From: Pontibacterium sp049599735
GTDB taxonomy: Bacteria > Pseudomonadota > Gammaproteobacteria > Pseudomonadales > Balneatricaceae
Length of the DNA stretch: 56,852 nt
Reading direction: 5' to 3'
Assembly: GCA_049599735.1 (NCBI GenBank)
Contig: JBMYOX010000014.1
Span: 1-56,852, forward strand
How positions within the stretch are numbered: the first letter of the stretch is position 1; every line of letters begins with the position of its first letter. The notes beneath the pieces are model-generated. The model had not been told where the DNA came from. It saw only the letters and a list, made by a program, of their open reading frames with translations, and did no database searches. Below, one piece after another: positions 26,166 to 34,579 of the stretch. Position numbers and translations under genes: made by a program.

Positions 26166-27107
26166 ATGACACCACAAGAACAAAATTTCATGCGCAAGAT
26201 CGAGGCTGAAGAGAAAATCGAGCCGAAAGACTGGATGCCGGATGCATACCGTAAAAATCTGATTCGTCAGATTTCACAGCATGCTCACTCTGAAGTTATC
26301 GGTATGCAGCCTGAAGGTAACTGGATCACCCGTGCGCCTTCTTTGCGTCGTAAAGTGGTTCTGCTGTCTAAAGTTCAGGATGAGGCAGGTCACGGTCTGT
26401 ATCTTTACAGTGCCTGTGAAACACTGGGTATCTCCCGTTCTGAAATGATCGACCAGCTACAGACTGGTGTAGCTAAGTATTCTTCGATCTTTAACTACCC
26501 AACACTGACCTGGGCAGATGTAGGTGCAATTGGTTGGCTGGTAGACGGCGCCGCGATTGTAAACCAGGTGTCTCTGCAGCGTACCTCTTATGGCCCGTAT
26601 TCACGTGGCATGATCCGTATCTGCAAGGAAGAAAGCTTCCATCAGCGTCAGGGTTATGAAGCAATCCTGGAACTGGCTAAAGGCTCAGAAGGACAGAAAG
26701 AAATGGCTCAGGATGCCCTGAACCGTTTTTACTGGCCTGCACTGATGATGTTTGGTCCTCACGATTCTGAGTCTGCTCACTCCCAGAAATCCATGGAGTG
26801 GAAGATCAAGCGTGAAACCAACGATGACCTGCGCCAGAAGTTCGTAGATCAGACCGTGAAGCAGATTGAAGTGCTGGGTCTGGAACATCCGGATAAAGGC
26901 ATTAAGTGGAATGAAGAACGTGGTCATTATGACAGCAGCGACCTGAACTGGGATGAGTTCTGGAGTGTGATTAACGGTAACGGTCATTGTAACCGTCAGC
27001 GTATCGAGCACCATGTTGCTGCCCATGAAGAAGGCGAGTGGGTGCGTGATGCGATCACGGCATACAACGAAAAGAAACGTGCCAAAAAAGCACAGAACGC
27101 GGCATAA
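26166..27107 (+). CDS. paaA: Phenylacetyl-CoA 1,2-epoxidase, catalytic subunit A
   Basis: The 313-residue di-iron subunit of the multicomponent monooxygenase that epoxidises the ring of phenylacetyl-CoA. Ferritin-like ligands are visible: Glu43, the Glu73/His76 pair in VQDEAGHGLYL and Glu156/His159 in CKEESFHQRQGYE. IEPKDWMPDAYRKNLIRQI is the PaaA signature. The frame is open 13 codons further upstream, but the ATG at 26166, with GAGG nine nt before it, gives the known N-terminus. It is followed by paaB after 19 nt. Confidence 0.97.
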   Translation: MTPQEQNFMRKIEAEEKIEPKDWMPDAYRKNLIRQISQHAHSEVIGMQPEGNWITRAPSLRRKVVLLSKVQDEAGHGLYLYSACETLGISRSEMIDQLQTGVAKYSSIFNYPTLTWADVGAIGWLVDGAAIVNQVSLQRTSYGPYSRGMIRICKEESFHQRQGYEAILELAKGSEGQKEMAQDALNRFYWPALMMFGPHDSESAHSQKSMEWKIKRETNDDLRQKFVDQTVKQIEVLGLEHPDKGIKWNEERGHYDSSDLNWDEFWSVINGNGHCNRQRIEHHVAAHEEGEWVRDAITAYNEKKRAKKAQNAA

Positions 27108-27126
27108 GGCGTAAGGGGTATCTGAA

Positions 27127-27420
27127 ATGACAAACGTGACTGAAAAACTGGAACTGTTTGAAGTATTTGTACGTTCCAAGCGTGGCCTGGACCATAAACA
27201 TATTGGCAGCCTGCACGCTGAAGATCATGAGCAGGCGCTGGAGTATGCCCGTGACTGTTATACCCGCCGTACTGAAGGTGTGAGCATCTGGGTGGTTAAG
27301 TCCAACGATATTTGCGCGTCTCAGGAAGACGATGCGGAATGCTTCTATGATCCAAGCGATGATAAGCCTTACCGTCATGCGACTTATTACGTACTGCCTG
27401 ACCCAGTCAACAACATGTAA
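27127..27420 (+). CDS. paaB: Phenylacetyl-CoA epoxidase subunit B
   Basis: A 97-residue subunit required for activity and assembly of the PaaABCE complex; it has no known catalytic residues. ELFEVFVRSKRGLDHKHIGS and the ending YYVLPDPVNNM match the family at its normal length. AAGGGG precedes the ATG. It sits between paaA and paaC in conserved order. Confidence 0.96.
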   Translation: MTNVTEKLELFEVFVRSKRGLDHKHIGSLHAEDHEQALEYARDCYTRRTEGVSIWVVKSNDICASQEDDAECFYDPSDDKPYRHATYYVLPDPVNNM

Positions 27421-27438
27421 TTCGGGTGGAGAATTAAA

Positions 27439-28203
27439 ATGAGTGATGCAATTAAAGCCGCCACCCTTGAATACACAACCCGCCTGGGCGACGACGCAGT
27501 GGTACTGGGTCACCGTGTTTCCGAGTGGGTGAGTTACGGGCCGTTTCTGGAAGAAGACATTGCTTACGGCAACGTGGCACTGGACTACGTGGGCCGTGCG
27601 CGTCTGTTTTACGGTTATGCGGCTGAACTGGCAAATGATGGCCGTGATGAAGACGATTTTGCCTATATGCGCAATGATCGTGAATACCGCAACCTGCTGT
27701 TGCTGGAGATGCCTAAAGGTGACTTCGCATACTCTCAGGTGCGTCAGCTGTTTGCCGATGTGTACTACACATTAGTACTGCCTGAACTGCTTCAGTCTAA
27801 AGACGAAACACTGGCCGGTGTTGCTGCTAAAGCGATCAAAGAGACTAAGTATCATCTGCGTCGCAGCCGTGACTGGGTGTTACGTTTGGGCGATGGTACC
27901 GAAGAGAGCCACAAACGTACTCAGAAAGCCGTTGATCAGCTGTGGGGTTATACCCATGAAATGTTCGATATGGATGAAACTGAGCAGCTGCTGGTGAACG
28001 AAGGTATTGCGGTTGATGTTTCCACGTTGCGTGATGCATGGCTGAAGATGGTTAGCGATATTCTGACCGAAGCTACGATCACTGTACCGGAAGACAGCTG
28101 GGCTGTTCGCGGTGGCCGTACCGGTTACCACACGGAACATCTGGGTCATATGCTGACCGAGATGCAGATCGTGCACCGTTCCCATCCAGGCTGTAAGTGG
28201 TAA
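27439..28203 (+). CDS. paaC: Phenylacetyl-CoA epoxidase subunit C
   Basis: A 254-residue ferritin-like structural partner of PaaA. PaaC keeps the four-helix fold but not a working di-iron centre, and it supports the PaaA2C2 core. Characteristic stretches are LGHRVSEWVSYGPFLEEDIA, ALDYVGRARLFY and ETKYHLRRSRDWVLRLGDGT. GGAG lies nine nt before the ATG. It is followed by paaD eight nt later. Confidence 0.96.
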   Translation: MSDAIKAATLEYTTRLGDDAVVLGHRVSEWVSYGPFLEEDIAYGNVALDYVGRARLFYGYAAELANDGRDEDDFAYMRNDREYRNLLLLEMPKGDFAYSQVRQLFADVYYTLVLPELLQSKDETLAGVAAKAIKETKYHLRRSRDWVLRLGDGTEESHKRTQKAVDQLWGYTHEMFDMDETEQLLVNEGIAVDVSTLRDAWLKMVSDILTEATITVPEDSWAVRGGRTGYHTEHLGHMLTEMQIVHRSHPGCKW

Positions 28204-28211
28204 AAAGTGCT

Positions 28212-28751
28212 ATGAACGAAATTTCACTGATGCCGGAAGATCAGTACCAGCGCCTTCAGCAACGTAACGCTGAAAATGTAAAAGCCCTCTGGGATCTGCT
28301 CGATGCAGTTAAAGACCCGGAAGTGCCGGTACTGAGTATTTGGGATCTGGGCATTCTGCGGGATATTCAGCGTGAGGGTGATGCTATTACCGTCATTATT
28401 ACGCCGACTTATTCCGGTTGCCCGGCAATGGACAATATCAGCACCGATGTGGCGCAATGCCTGAACGACAACGGTTATGCGGATGTGACGGTAAAAATGT
28501 CACTGTCACCGGCCTGGAGTTCAGAGTGGATGTCACCTGAAGGTCGTAAAAACCTTCGTGCATATGGTATAGCGCCGCCGGAAGATGCAGACCTGGATGC
28601 TGATGGTTTGACACCGGATGCTCATGCGCAATGCCCGCATTGTAACTCTCGTAATACCCGCAGAGTCAGTGAATTCGGATCAACTGCATGTAAAGCACTG
28701 TTTCAGTGTGACGACTGCAGCGAGCCTTTTGATTATTTTAAAAAGATCTGA
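28212..28751 (+). CDS. paaD: Phenylacetate degradation protein D (Fe-S maturation)
   Basis: A 179-residue protein with an N-terminal DUF59/MIP18-type domain (LLDAVKDPEVPVLSIWDLGI; Cys in TYSGCPAMDN) and a C-terminal zinc-ribbon-like segment with Cys pairs CPHC and CDDC. PaaD is needed for epoxidase activity in vivo and is thought to help mature the Fe-S or di-iron centres. The ATG at 28212 is chosen over an upstream in-frame GTG that overlaps paaC. Confidence 0.94.
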   Translation: MNEISLMPEDQYQRLQQRNAENVKALWDLLDAVKDPEVPVLSIWDLGILRDIQREGDAITVIITPTYSGCPAMDNISTDVAQCLNDNGYADVTVKMSLSPAWSSEWMSPEGRKNLRAYGIAPPEDADLDADGLTPDAHAQCPHCNSRNTRRVSEFGSTACKALFQCDDCSEPFDYFKKI

Positions 28752-28786
28752 TCACAAATCAGTCTTATTAACAGGACAGGTGAAGC

Positions 28787-29884
28787 ATGTCTGACACCAA
28801 TTTTTACACGCTGAAAATCGCTGATGTACAACCGGAAACGGAAACGGCGATCTGCGTGAGCTTTGCTGTACCGGCGGAACTGGCCGACAAGTTTAAGTTT
28901 ATTCAGGGCCAGTTTCTGACCCTGCGCGCCATGATTGACGGTGAAGATGTCCGTCGTTCTTACTCCATCTGTTCCGGTGTGAGCGATGGCCATATGCGTG
29001 TGGGTATCAAGCGGGTTAAGAACGGTAAGTTCTCTAATTTTGCCAACGATACCTTCAAGCCAGGTATGGCGGTTGAAGTGATGCCACCTCAGGGTAGTTT
29101 CTACACTGAGCTGAACCCGGAAAACAGCAAAAACTACATGTGCATTGCAGCGGGTTCCGGTATCACACCGATGATCTCCATCATGAAGTCTGTGCTGGAT
29201 ACAGAGCCGGGTTCAAAAGTGACGCTGATCTACGGTAACCGTCGCAGCAACTCCGTGATGTTTAAAGACGAACTGAACTTCGTTAAAAACCGTTACCTGA
29301 ATCGCTTCCACTGGATCAACGTAATGGACTATGAAGACCAGGGCGCTGATTTACTGAACGGCCGCATTGATAATGCCAAAGGTTTTGCGCTGCAAAAAAG
29401 CGGCCTGATTGACATTAAAAGCACGGATGAAGCCTTTATCTGCGGGCCTGAGGCGATGATGTCTGAAGTTTCTCGTGGTTTCCGTATGGAAGGCCTGAGC
29501 GACGAGCAGATTCATTATGAGTTGTTTGCTAATTCTTCTGAAGATTCTCAGACGATGCTGGATAAAGCCCAGAAGCGTATTGAAGAGTTTGGTGAAGAAA
29601 AGCAGAGTAAAGTCACCGTAGTGGCTGACGGTCGCTCCATTATGTTTGACCTGGCAACAGTGGGTGCCAACATTCTGGATGCAGGCATGAGCAACGGCAT
29701 GGAACTGCCTTACTCCTGTAAAGCCGGTGTTTGTTCAACCTGTAAATGTAAGTTGGTAGAAGGTGAAGTGGATATGGATATTTCCCACGGCCTTGAACAG
29801 CACGAGATTGAAGCCGGTTACATCCTGAGCTGCCAGGCACATCCGATCTCTGACGAAGTAGTTGTCGATTTCGACCAGCGTTAA
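28787..29884 (+). CDS. paaE: Phenylacetyl-CoA epoxidase reductase subunit E
   Basis: The 365-residue reductase that carries electrons from NADPH to the PaaA di-iron centre. An FAD-binding barrel (RRSYSICSGVSDG near residue 50) and an NAD(P)-binding domain (CIAAGSGITPMISIM near 125) precede a plant-type 2Fe-2S domain with ligands Cys311, Cys316, Cys319 and Cys349. It is last in the operon and is followed by a terminator. Confidence 0.96.
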   Translation: MSDTNFYTLKIADVQPETETAICVSFAVPAELADKFKFIQGQFLTLRAMIDGEDVRRSYSICSGVSDGHMRVGIKRVKNGKFSNFANDTFKPGMAVEVMPPQGSFYTELNPENSKNYMCIAAGSGITPMISIMKSVLDTEPGSKVTLIYGNRRSNSVMFKDELNFVKNRYLNRFHWINVMDYEDQGADLLNGRIDNAKGFALQKSGLIDIKSTDEAFICGPEAMMSEVSRGFRMEGLSDEQIHYELFANSSEDSQTMLDKAQKRIEEFGEEKQSKVTVVADGRSIMFDLATVGANILDAGMSNGMELPYSCKAGVCSTCKCKLVEGEVDMDISHGLEQHEIEAGYILSCQAHPISDEVVVDFDQR

Positions 29885-29935
29885 ACCTCTGTGACCGGGT
29901 GCCTTAAAGACACCGGGTTGTTTGAAGCTATCTGA

Positions 29936-29964
29936 AAAAGCCCTGATAATTCAGGGTTTTTTTT
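29936..29964 (+). terminator. Rho-independent terminator of the paa operon
   Basis: CCCTGA (29941-29946) pairs with TCAGGG (29951-29956), extended by A-T pairs, and is followed by eight T residues. Confidence 0.85.
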
Positions 29965-30132
29965 ATTACCAGCCCTCCAGTGGCCTTCTGCACACAAGAA
30001 TTGAAAATTAACCCCAGTCCTTTATTTATTATCATTACGTCGTCCCGTTTTTATGTATATAGATTCGGCTGCTCGATTGTTTCCTTCAGGTATTTAATAA
30101 AGCACATTTAGCAATTTATACCGATCTAATAT

Positions 30133-30145
30133 TTCCAATCTGGAA
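30133..30145 (+). promoter_or_regulatory. LysR-type T-N11-A box
   Basis: TTCCA and TGGAA are separated by 3 nt, forming a 13-nt T-N11-A palindrome about 170 nt upstream of the MBL-fold gene. The LysR regulator encoded just downstream is the obvious candidate ligand; this is inferred. Confidence 0.35.
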
Positions 30146-30184
30146 TAGATATTATTCATTTTGGTCGGGTTACGTTTTTCCTGG

Positions 30185-30212
30185 TTTGATGTATCTTGTA
30201 TTGATCTACTAT
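30185..30212 (+). promoter_or_regulatory. Candidate promoter of the MBL-fold gene
   Basis: TTTGAT and TACTAT are 16 nt apart, ~100 nt upstream of the start codon. This is a weak match. Confidence 0.25.
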
Positions 30213-30313
30213 TCAGATGCCTGACTTTTGATGTCGGGTATGATGAAATCTAAATTCTATGCTGTTCTCTGAAATAGAGAGCCAGAACTCATAAGTATTA
30301 ATAGGAATCTGAT

Positions 30314-31276
30314 ATGGCCAAGAAGCCTTTTGCGTCCTCGGCGGACCTCGGTGTAAAGACAGAAACGCTGGAAATTTTAGGCGATGGCATCTATGCCTTA
30401 ACGGCAGAAGGTGATCCAAACGTTTGTGCTGTTGAAGGTGAAGATTTCATTGTAGCGTTTGAAGCCCGTGCAACCCCTAAAGCGGGTCTGGACTGGCTGG
30501 AACAGCTGCGTGAGCACACAGACAAGCCGGTTAAATACCTGGTGCTGTCTCATTACCACGCTGTACGTGTTCTGGGTGCTTCGGCCTACAATGCTGACTC
30601 TATTATTGCCCATGAAAACACTAAGTTCCTGATTGAAGAGCGGGGCATGGAGGACTGGGCAAGTGAATTTGGTCGTATGCCACGCTTGTTCCGTGAGCCT
30701 GAAGGTATTCCAGGCCTGACACGTCCGGACATCGTCTTCAATGACCGTCTTGAAATTCCACTGGGTGGTGATCGTGGCAACCTGGTACTTGAATACTGTG
30801 GTCGTGGTCATACTGCTGGTGACATCGTTGCATGGATTCCAAAACAGAAAGTTCTGTTTGCCGGAGACCTGGTTGAAGCTGCCGCTGCACTGTATACCGG
30901 CGATGCATTCCATTTTGACTGGTCTACTGAGACGCTGGACAAAGTTAAAGCGTATGAAGCTGAAATCCTGGTCGGTGGTCGTGGTGCTGTTGCCCGTGGT
31001 CGTGATGAAGTGGATGCCGCTATTGAACAGACACGTGGTTTCCTGACAGGCATGATTGAAAAAGTGGGTGAAGTTCACAAACGTGGTGGTACCTTAAAAG
31101 AAGCGTTTGAATTAACACGTGACCACCTGGGGCCTAAGTTTGGTATGTGGCCGATCTTTGAACACTGCCTGCCATTTGATGTTCAGCGTTTGTGGGATGA
31201 GTTTGACGGTGTTGACTGGCCGCGCATCTGGACTGATGAGCGTGATCAGGAAGTTTGGGATAAATTGCAGGACTAA
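30314..31276 (+). CDS. Metallo-beta-lactamase-fold protein with altered metal motif
   Basis: A 320-residue MBL-fold protein. The usual HxHxDH metal motif reads His80-Tyr-His82-Ala-Val84-Arg85, so the Asp and His that bind the second metal are lost. His166 (GRGHTAGD) and Asp185 (FAGDLVE) of the later motifs are kept. It may bind one metal or act differently from classical hydrolases. AGGA lies seven nt before the ATG. It has its own terminator and heads the 3-hydroxyphenylacetate/homogentisate region, suggesting a role with an aromatic or ring-opened ester, but no substrate can be named. No signal peptide is seen. Confidence 0.85.
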   Translation: MAKKPFASSADLGVKTETLEILGDGIYALTAEGDPNVCAVEGEDFIVAFEARATPKAGLDWLEQLREHTDKPVKYLVLSHYHAVRVLGASAYNADSIIAHENTKFLIEERGMEDWASEFGRMPRLFREPEGIPGLTRPDIVFNDRLEIPLGGDRGNLVLEYCGRGHTAGDIVAWIPKQKVLFAGDLVEAAAALYTGDAFHFDWSTETLDKVKAYEAEILVGGRGAVARGRDEVDAAIEQTRGFLTGMIEKVGEVHKRGGTLKEAFELTRDHLGPKFGMWPIFEHCLPFDVQRLWDEFDGVDWPRIWTDERDQEVWDKLQD

Positions 31277-31363
31277 TGCTGCAAGGCCATAACCCGCCGC
31301 ACGCTTTGATGCGGGCGGCTTATAGCCTTTATCCGATCTGTGTTTTTATCTAAAAGCACACTG

Positions 31364-31401
31364 AATAACGGCGCCGGGCGAAAGCTCAGCGCCGTTATTT
31401 T
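31364..31401 (+). terminator. Terminator after the MBL-fold gene
   Basis: AATAACGGCGC pairs perfectly with GCGCCGTTATT around a 14-nt loop and runs into a T-rich stretch. It lies ~90 nt past the stop. Confidence 0.75.
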
Positions 31402-31477
31402 TATTGGCCTGCCTTGTCTCTCAAAATTACCACTGATACTGTGAAAGGGTGCTTCAGACAAAGGAGTTAAAAGTACT

Positions 31478-32392
31478 ATGGATGTATTGTCTGCGATGGC
31501 GATATACATTCGGGTTGTCGACCTGAAAAGCTTTTCGCTTGCCGCTGAAGAAATGGGTATATCGAGTTCTTCGGTCAGCAAACAAATTTCCCACCTTGAA
31601 CAGCATATTGGTGCACGTCTCCTTCAGCGCACAACCCGTCGCCTGAGCGTGACAGAGGTTGGCGCAGCTTATTACGAAAAATGTCAGAAGATTATTGCGG
31701 ATGTGGAAGAAGCGGAGAGCCTGGTGTCGCAGCTGCAGGGTGAGCCAAGAGGCACCTTGCGTATCTACTGTAATATGACCTTCGGGCAGATGCAGCTGGC
31801 TAAGGCGATTCCTGAATTTATGGCAGCTTATCCTGATATTAAGGTTGATATCACACTCGATGACCGCCCACCGGATCTGGTGCGTGATGGCTTTGATCTG
31901 GCCATACGTATTGCCGACCCCCAATTACCTGATTCCAGTCTGATTGCGCGGGAAATTTCTAAATTACCGATGTTTATTTGCACAACCCCCGAATACCTTG
32001 AAAAACAAGGTGTCCCCGAACATCCTGAAGACTTAAAAAAACATAATTGCCTGGTTTTTGTTCACGCAGCGAATGCCAATCAATGGAGTCTTTCCCGGGA
32101 CGGTGAACGATGTACGGTTCAGGTTGAAGGCGATGTCAGAGCGAACAATAGTCTGGTTGTACGGGAGTCTGTACTGGCGCACCGGGGTATCGCAAATCTG
32201 GCTTATTTTGTAATATCCCGTTTTGTTGAATCCGGTGAGCTGTTAAGGGTATTTCCGGCCTATCAGCCCGAGAAACTTTCTGTTTTTGCTGTTTATCCGG
32301 ATCGTAAATATATATCGCCAAAAGTCAGCTCGTTTATAGAGTTTTTCAGGGTCTGGCTTGATGAAAATCTGCAACAGAGCTGGTCTGATTAA
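31478..32392 (+). CDS. LysR-family transcriptional regulator
   Basis: A 304-residue LTTR. An N-terminal winged helix-turn-helix (residues 1-60: SFSLAAEEMGISSSSVSKQI) is followed by the effector-binding domain with the DITLDDRPPDLVRDGFDLAI region, close to the CrgA/DsdC-like branch. AAGGAG lies eleven nt before the ATG. It is flanked by the MBL-fold gene and a flavin monooxygenase, so regulating the 3-hydroxyphenylacetate/homogentisate genes is likely. The effector would then be an aromatic acid; that is inference. Confidence 0.92.
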   Translation: MDVLSAMAIYIRVVDLKSFSLAAEEMGISSSSVSKQISHLEQHIGARLLQRTTRRLSVTEVGAAYYEKCQKIIADVEEAESLVSQLQGEPRGTLRIYCNMTFGQMQLAKAIPEFMAAYPDIKVDITLDDRPPDLVRDGFDLAIRIADPQLPDSSLIAREISKLPMFICTTPEYLEKQGVPEHPEDLKKHNCLVFVHAANANQWSLSRDGERCTVQVEGDVRANNSLVVRESVLAHRGIANLAYFVISRFVESGELLRVFPAYQPEKLSVFAVYPDRKYISPKVSSFIEFFRVWLDENLQQSWSD

Positions 32393-32528
32393 GTTTCTTT
32401 ATTTCTTTTTTAGAAAGAATCTTGTTCGGTTTTCAGGGATTATCAGCAGCTCGAAATCATATATCTTGAATGTGCTCAAAACGCGATTCCCAAGGATGAG
32501 TCCCTAACAAGAAACCGAGTGACAAGCG

Positions 32529-34205
32529 ATGCTTAACACCTATACATTTCCCGAATTTGATTACATTCGTTCAGCCGATCAGGATGGCGATTTGCCTGCA
32601 AAACACCCGGTTGTTGTGATAGGAGCCGGTCCGATTGGCCTGGCTGCGGCCATTGATCTGGCGCTTCATGATGTACCTGTCGTGGTGCTGGACGACAACA
32701 ATACCGTAAGTGTGGGTTCCCGCGCGGTTTGTTATGCCAAACGTTTTCTCGATATTTCTGATCGCCTTGGTGTGGGTCAACGCTGTGTTGATAAAGGTGT
32801 CACCTGGAATGTAGGCCGTGTGTTCTTTGAAGATGAGCAGGTTTATAGCTTTAATATGCTGCCTGAAGAACATCATCGCCGTCCGGGTTTTATTAACCTG
32901 CAGCAGTACTACCTGGAAGAGTATTATGTGGATCGTGTTAACAGCCTGGACAAAGCTGACCTGCGTTGGAAAAACAAGGTAACGCAGATTGAGCAGAACG
33001 ATACTTCAGTGATGTTGACGGTTGAAACACCCGAAGGGCCGTACCAGCTTGAAGCAGATTATGTGATTGCCTGTGACGGTGCGAACTCTAACACCCGTGC
33101 TCAGTGTGGTCTGGAGTCTAAAGGCCAGATTTTTCAGGATCGCTTCCTGATTGCCGATGTGGTGATGGATCCGAAGAAATTTCCACCCGAGCGCTGGTTC
33201 TGGTTTAACCCGCCTTTCCACGAAGGTCAGTCTACTTTATTGCACCGTCAGGCTGATAATGTATGGCGCATTGACTTCGATCTGGGTTGGGATGCTGATC
33301 CTGAAGAAGAGAAAAAACCGGAAAATATTATTCCGCGTGTACGTGCTTTCCTGGGTGAAGACGTTGAATTCGAACTGGAGTGGGCGTCTGTTTATACCTT
33401 TACTTGTCGCCGCATGGATAACTTCCGCCATGGCCGCATTTTCTTTGCCGGTGATGCAGCCCATCAGGTATCACCTTTTGGTGCCCGTGGTGCTAACTCG
33501 GGTATTGAAGATACGGATAACCTGAGCTGGAAATTGAAGCTGGTAATGGACGGCAAAGCACCGGCCAGTCTGCTGGATAGCTATTCGGAAGAACGTGTTT
33601 TTGCTGCGGATGAGAATATTCTTAATTCAACGCGCAGTACTGATTTTATAAGCCCCAAAAATGGTGCCAATAAAACCTTCCGTGATGCGGTATTGTGGCT
33701 GGCTAAAGACTATACGTTTGCCCGTCCACTGGTGAACAGTGGTCGCCTGTCAGTCCCCCCGATTTTGACCGAATCACCACTGAACAGCGCTGATACTGAG
33801 CCATTTAACTGTAAAGTAGTGCCTGGAGCCCCTTGTACTGATGGCCCGGTACTACGTAATGGTCAGGCTGACTTCCTGCTGACTTCACTCGGCAACGTTT
33901 TTAATGGCCTGCTGTTTGTTGAAAGTGCGGCTGATCTGGATGCACAAACGCTGGCATCACTGAGTGAACTGGCGCAGCAAGCTGTGCCGGTTAAGACGTT
34001 TGTGGTCGCCGGTCATGAAATGGATATAGTGTTGCCTGAGGGTGTGGAGTTACTGGTTGATACGATGGGCGTTGTAAAAGAGCGTTTGGATGCTGAGAAA
34101 GGTACTTTCTATCTGATGAGACCTGATCAGCTGGTCACCGCCCGTATGCGCCTGTTTGATAAAACACGTGTTATTGCGGCTCAGAATAAAGCCATGGGTC
34201 AGTAA
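32529..34205 (+). CDS. mhaA: FAD-dependent aromatic hydroxylase (MhaA-like)
   Basis: A 558-residue class A flavoprotein monooxygenase. The dinucleotide-binding GAGPIGLAAAIDLAL starts near residue 32, the second FAD motif GDAAHQVSPFGARGANSG is at about residue 308, and a thioredoxin-like C-terminal domain follows. Together with the tiny downstream protein it fits the two-component 3-hydroxyphenylacetate 6-hydroxylase described in Pseudomonas putida (a ~62-kDa flavoprotein MhaA plus a small coupling protein MhaB), which makes homogentisate. Fumarylacetoacetase and maleylacetoacetate isomerase follow, supporting this. A 3-(3-hydroxyphenyl)propionate-type hydroxylase is the alternative. Confidence 0.75.
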   Translation: MLNTYTFPEFDYIRSADQDGDLPAKHPVVVIGAGPIGLAAAIDLALHDVPVVVLDDNNTVSVGSRAVCYAKRFLDISDRLGVGQRCVDKGVTWNVGRVFFEDEQVYSFNMLPEEHHRRPGFINLQQYYLEEYYVDRVNSLDKADLRWKNKVTQIEQNDTSVMLTVETPEGPYQLEADYVIACDGANSNTRAQCGLESKGQIFQDRFLIADVVMDPKKFPPERWFWFNPPFHEGQSTLLHRQADNVWRIDFDLGWDADPEEEKKPENIIPRVRAFLGEDVEFELEWASVYTFTCRRMDNFRHGRIFFAGDAAHQVSPFGARGANSGIEDTDNLSWKLKLVMDGKAPASLLDSYSEERVFAADENILNSTRSTDFISPKNGANKTFRDAVLWLAKDYTFARPLVNSGRLSVPPILTESPLNSADTEPFNCKVVPGAPCTDGPVLRNGQADFLLTSLGNVFNGLLFVESAADLDAQTLASLSELAQQAVPVKTFVVAGHEMDIVLPEGVELLVDTMGVVKERLDAEKGTFYLMRPDQLVTARMRLFDKTRVIAAQNKAMGQ

Positions 34206-34230
34206 CGGATAATAAGAAAGAGAGATAAGC

Positions 34231-34434
34231 ATGAATAAACTAATTACTGAACCAAATCTGCCGCGCCCTGATGATTTTTACCAGGAGCTGACAGATTTGC
34301 ACCGTGATTTGGACGAAAAACAGAGCCAGGATGTGAATGCCCGTCTGATCCTGCTGTTGTCTAACCACATCGGCGATCAGGCTGTATTGAGTGAAGCAAT
34401 GCAGGCTTCGCGAAAGCATATAGCCGCGCAATAA
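34231..34434 (+). CDS. mhaB: DUF2783 small protein, MhaB-like coupling protein
   Basis: A 67-residue acidic protein of the DUF2783 family (FYQELTDLHRDLDEKQSQDV near the start; LILLLSNHIGD). GAGAG precedes the ATG, 25 nt after the flavin hydroxylase. DUF2783 proteins recur beside this hydroxylase type, and in P. putida a protein of this size couples NADH oxidation to hydroxylation. The symbol rests on position and size, so treat it as provisional. Confidence 0.65.
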   Translation: MNKLITEPNLPRPDDFYQELTDLHRDLDEKQSQDVNARLILLLSNHIGDQAVLSEAMQASRKHIAAQ

Positions 34435-34455
34435 GTATTTATTCGATTTAAAAGC

Positions 34456-34478
34456 AGGCCCGCCATTGGTGGGCCTTT
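34456..34478 (+). terminator. Terminator after mhaB
   Basis: AGGCCCGCC pairs with GGTGGGCCT (one G-U pair) around a 3-nt loop, ending in TTT. It separates the hydroxylase genes from fumarylacetoacetase. Confidence 0.65.
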
Positions 34479-34579
34479 ACTGTTTTTACGCCGCTGTGTT
34501 TTGGTTCATGTTCTGGCTGTTTTAAGCACCAGGTAAGAACCGAATATAACAGTGGGTAAGTTATCTGGAGAAAGGCAAA

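Larger units (their letters stand above)
29885..30313 (+). other. Intergenic region between paaE and the MBL-fold gene
   Basis: This ~430-nt AT-rich gap starts with the paaE terminator and contains a LysR-type box and a weak promoter candidate (listed separately). No supported reading frame was found. Confidence 0.6.

Noticed and set aside
30398..31078. A 226-codon antisense frame inside the MBL-fold gene
   Set aside because: Shadow of a well-supported gene with family-specific motifs.
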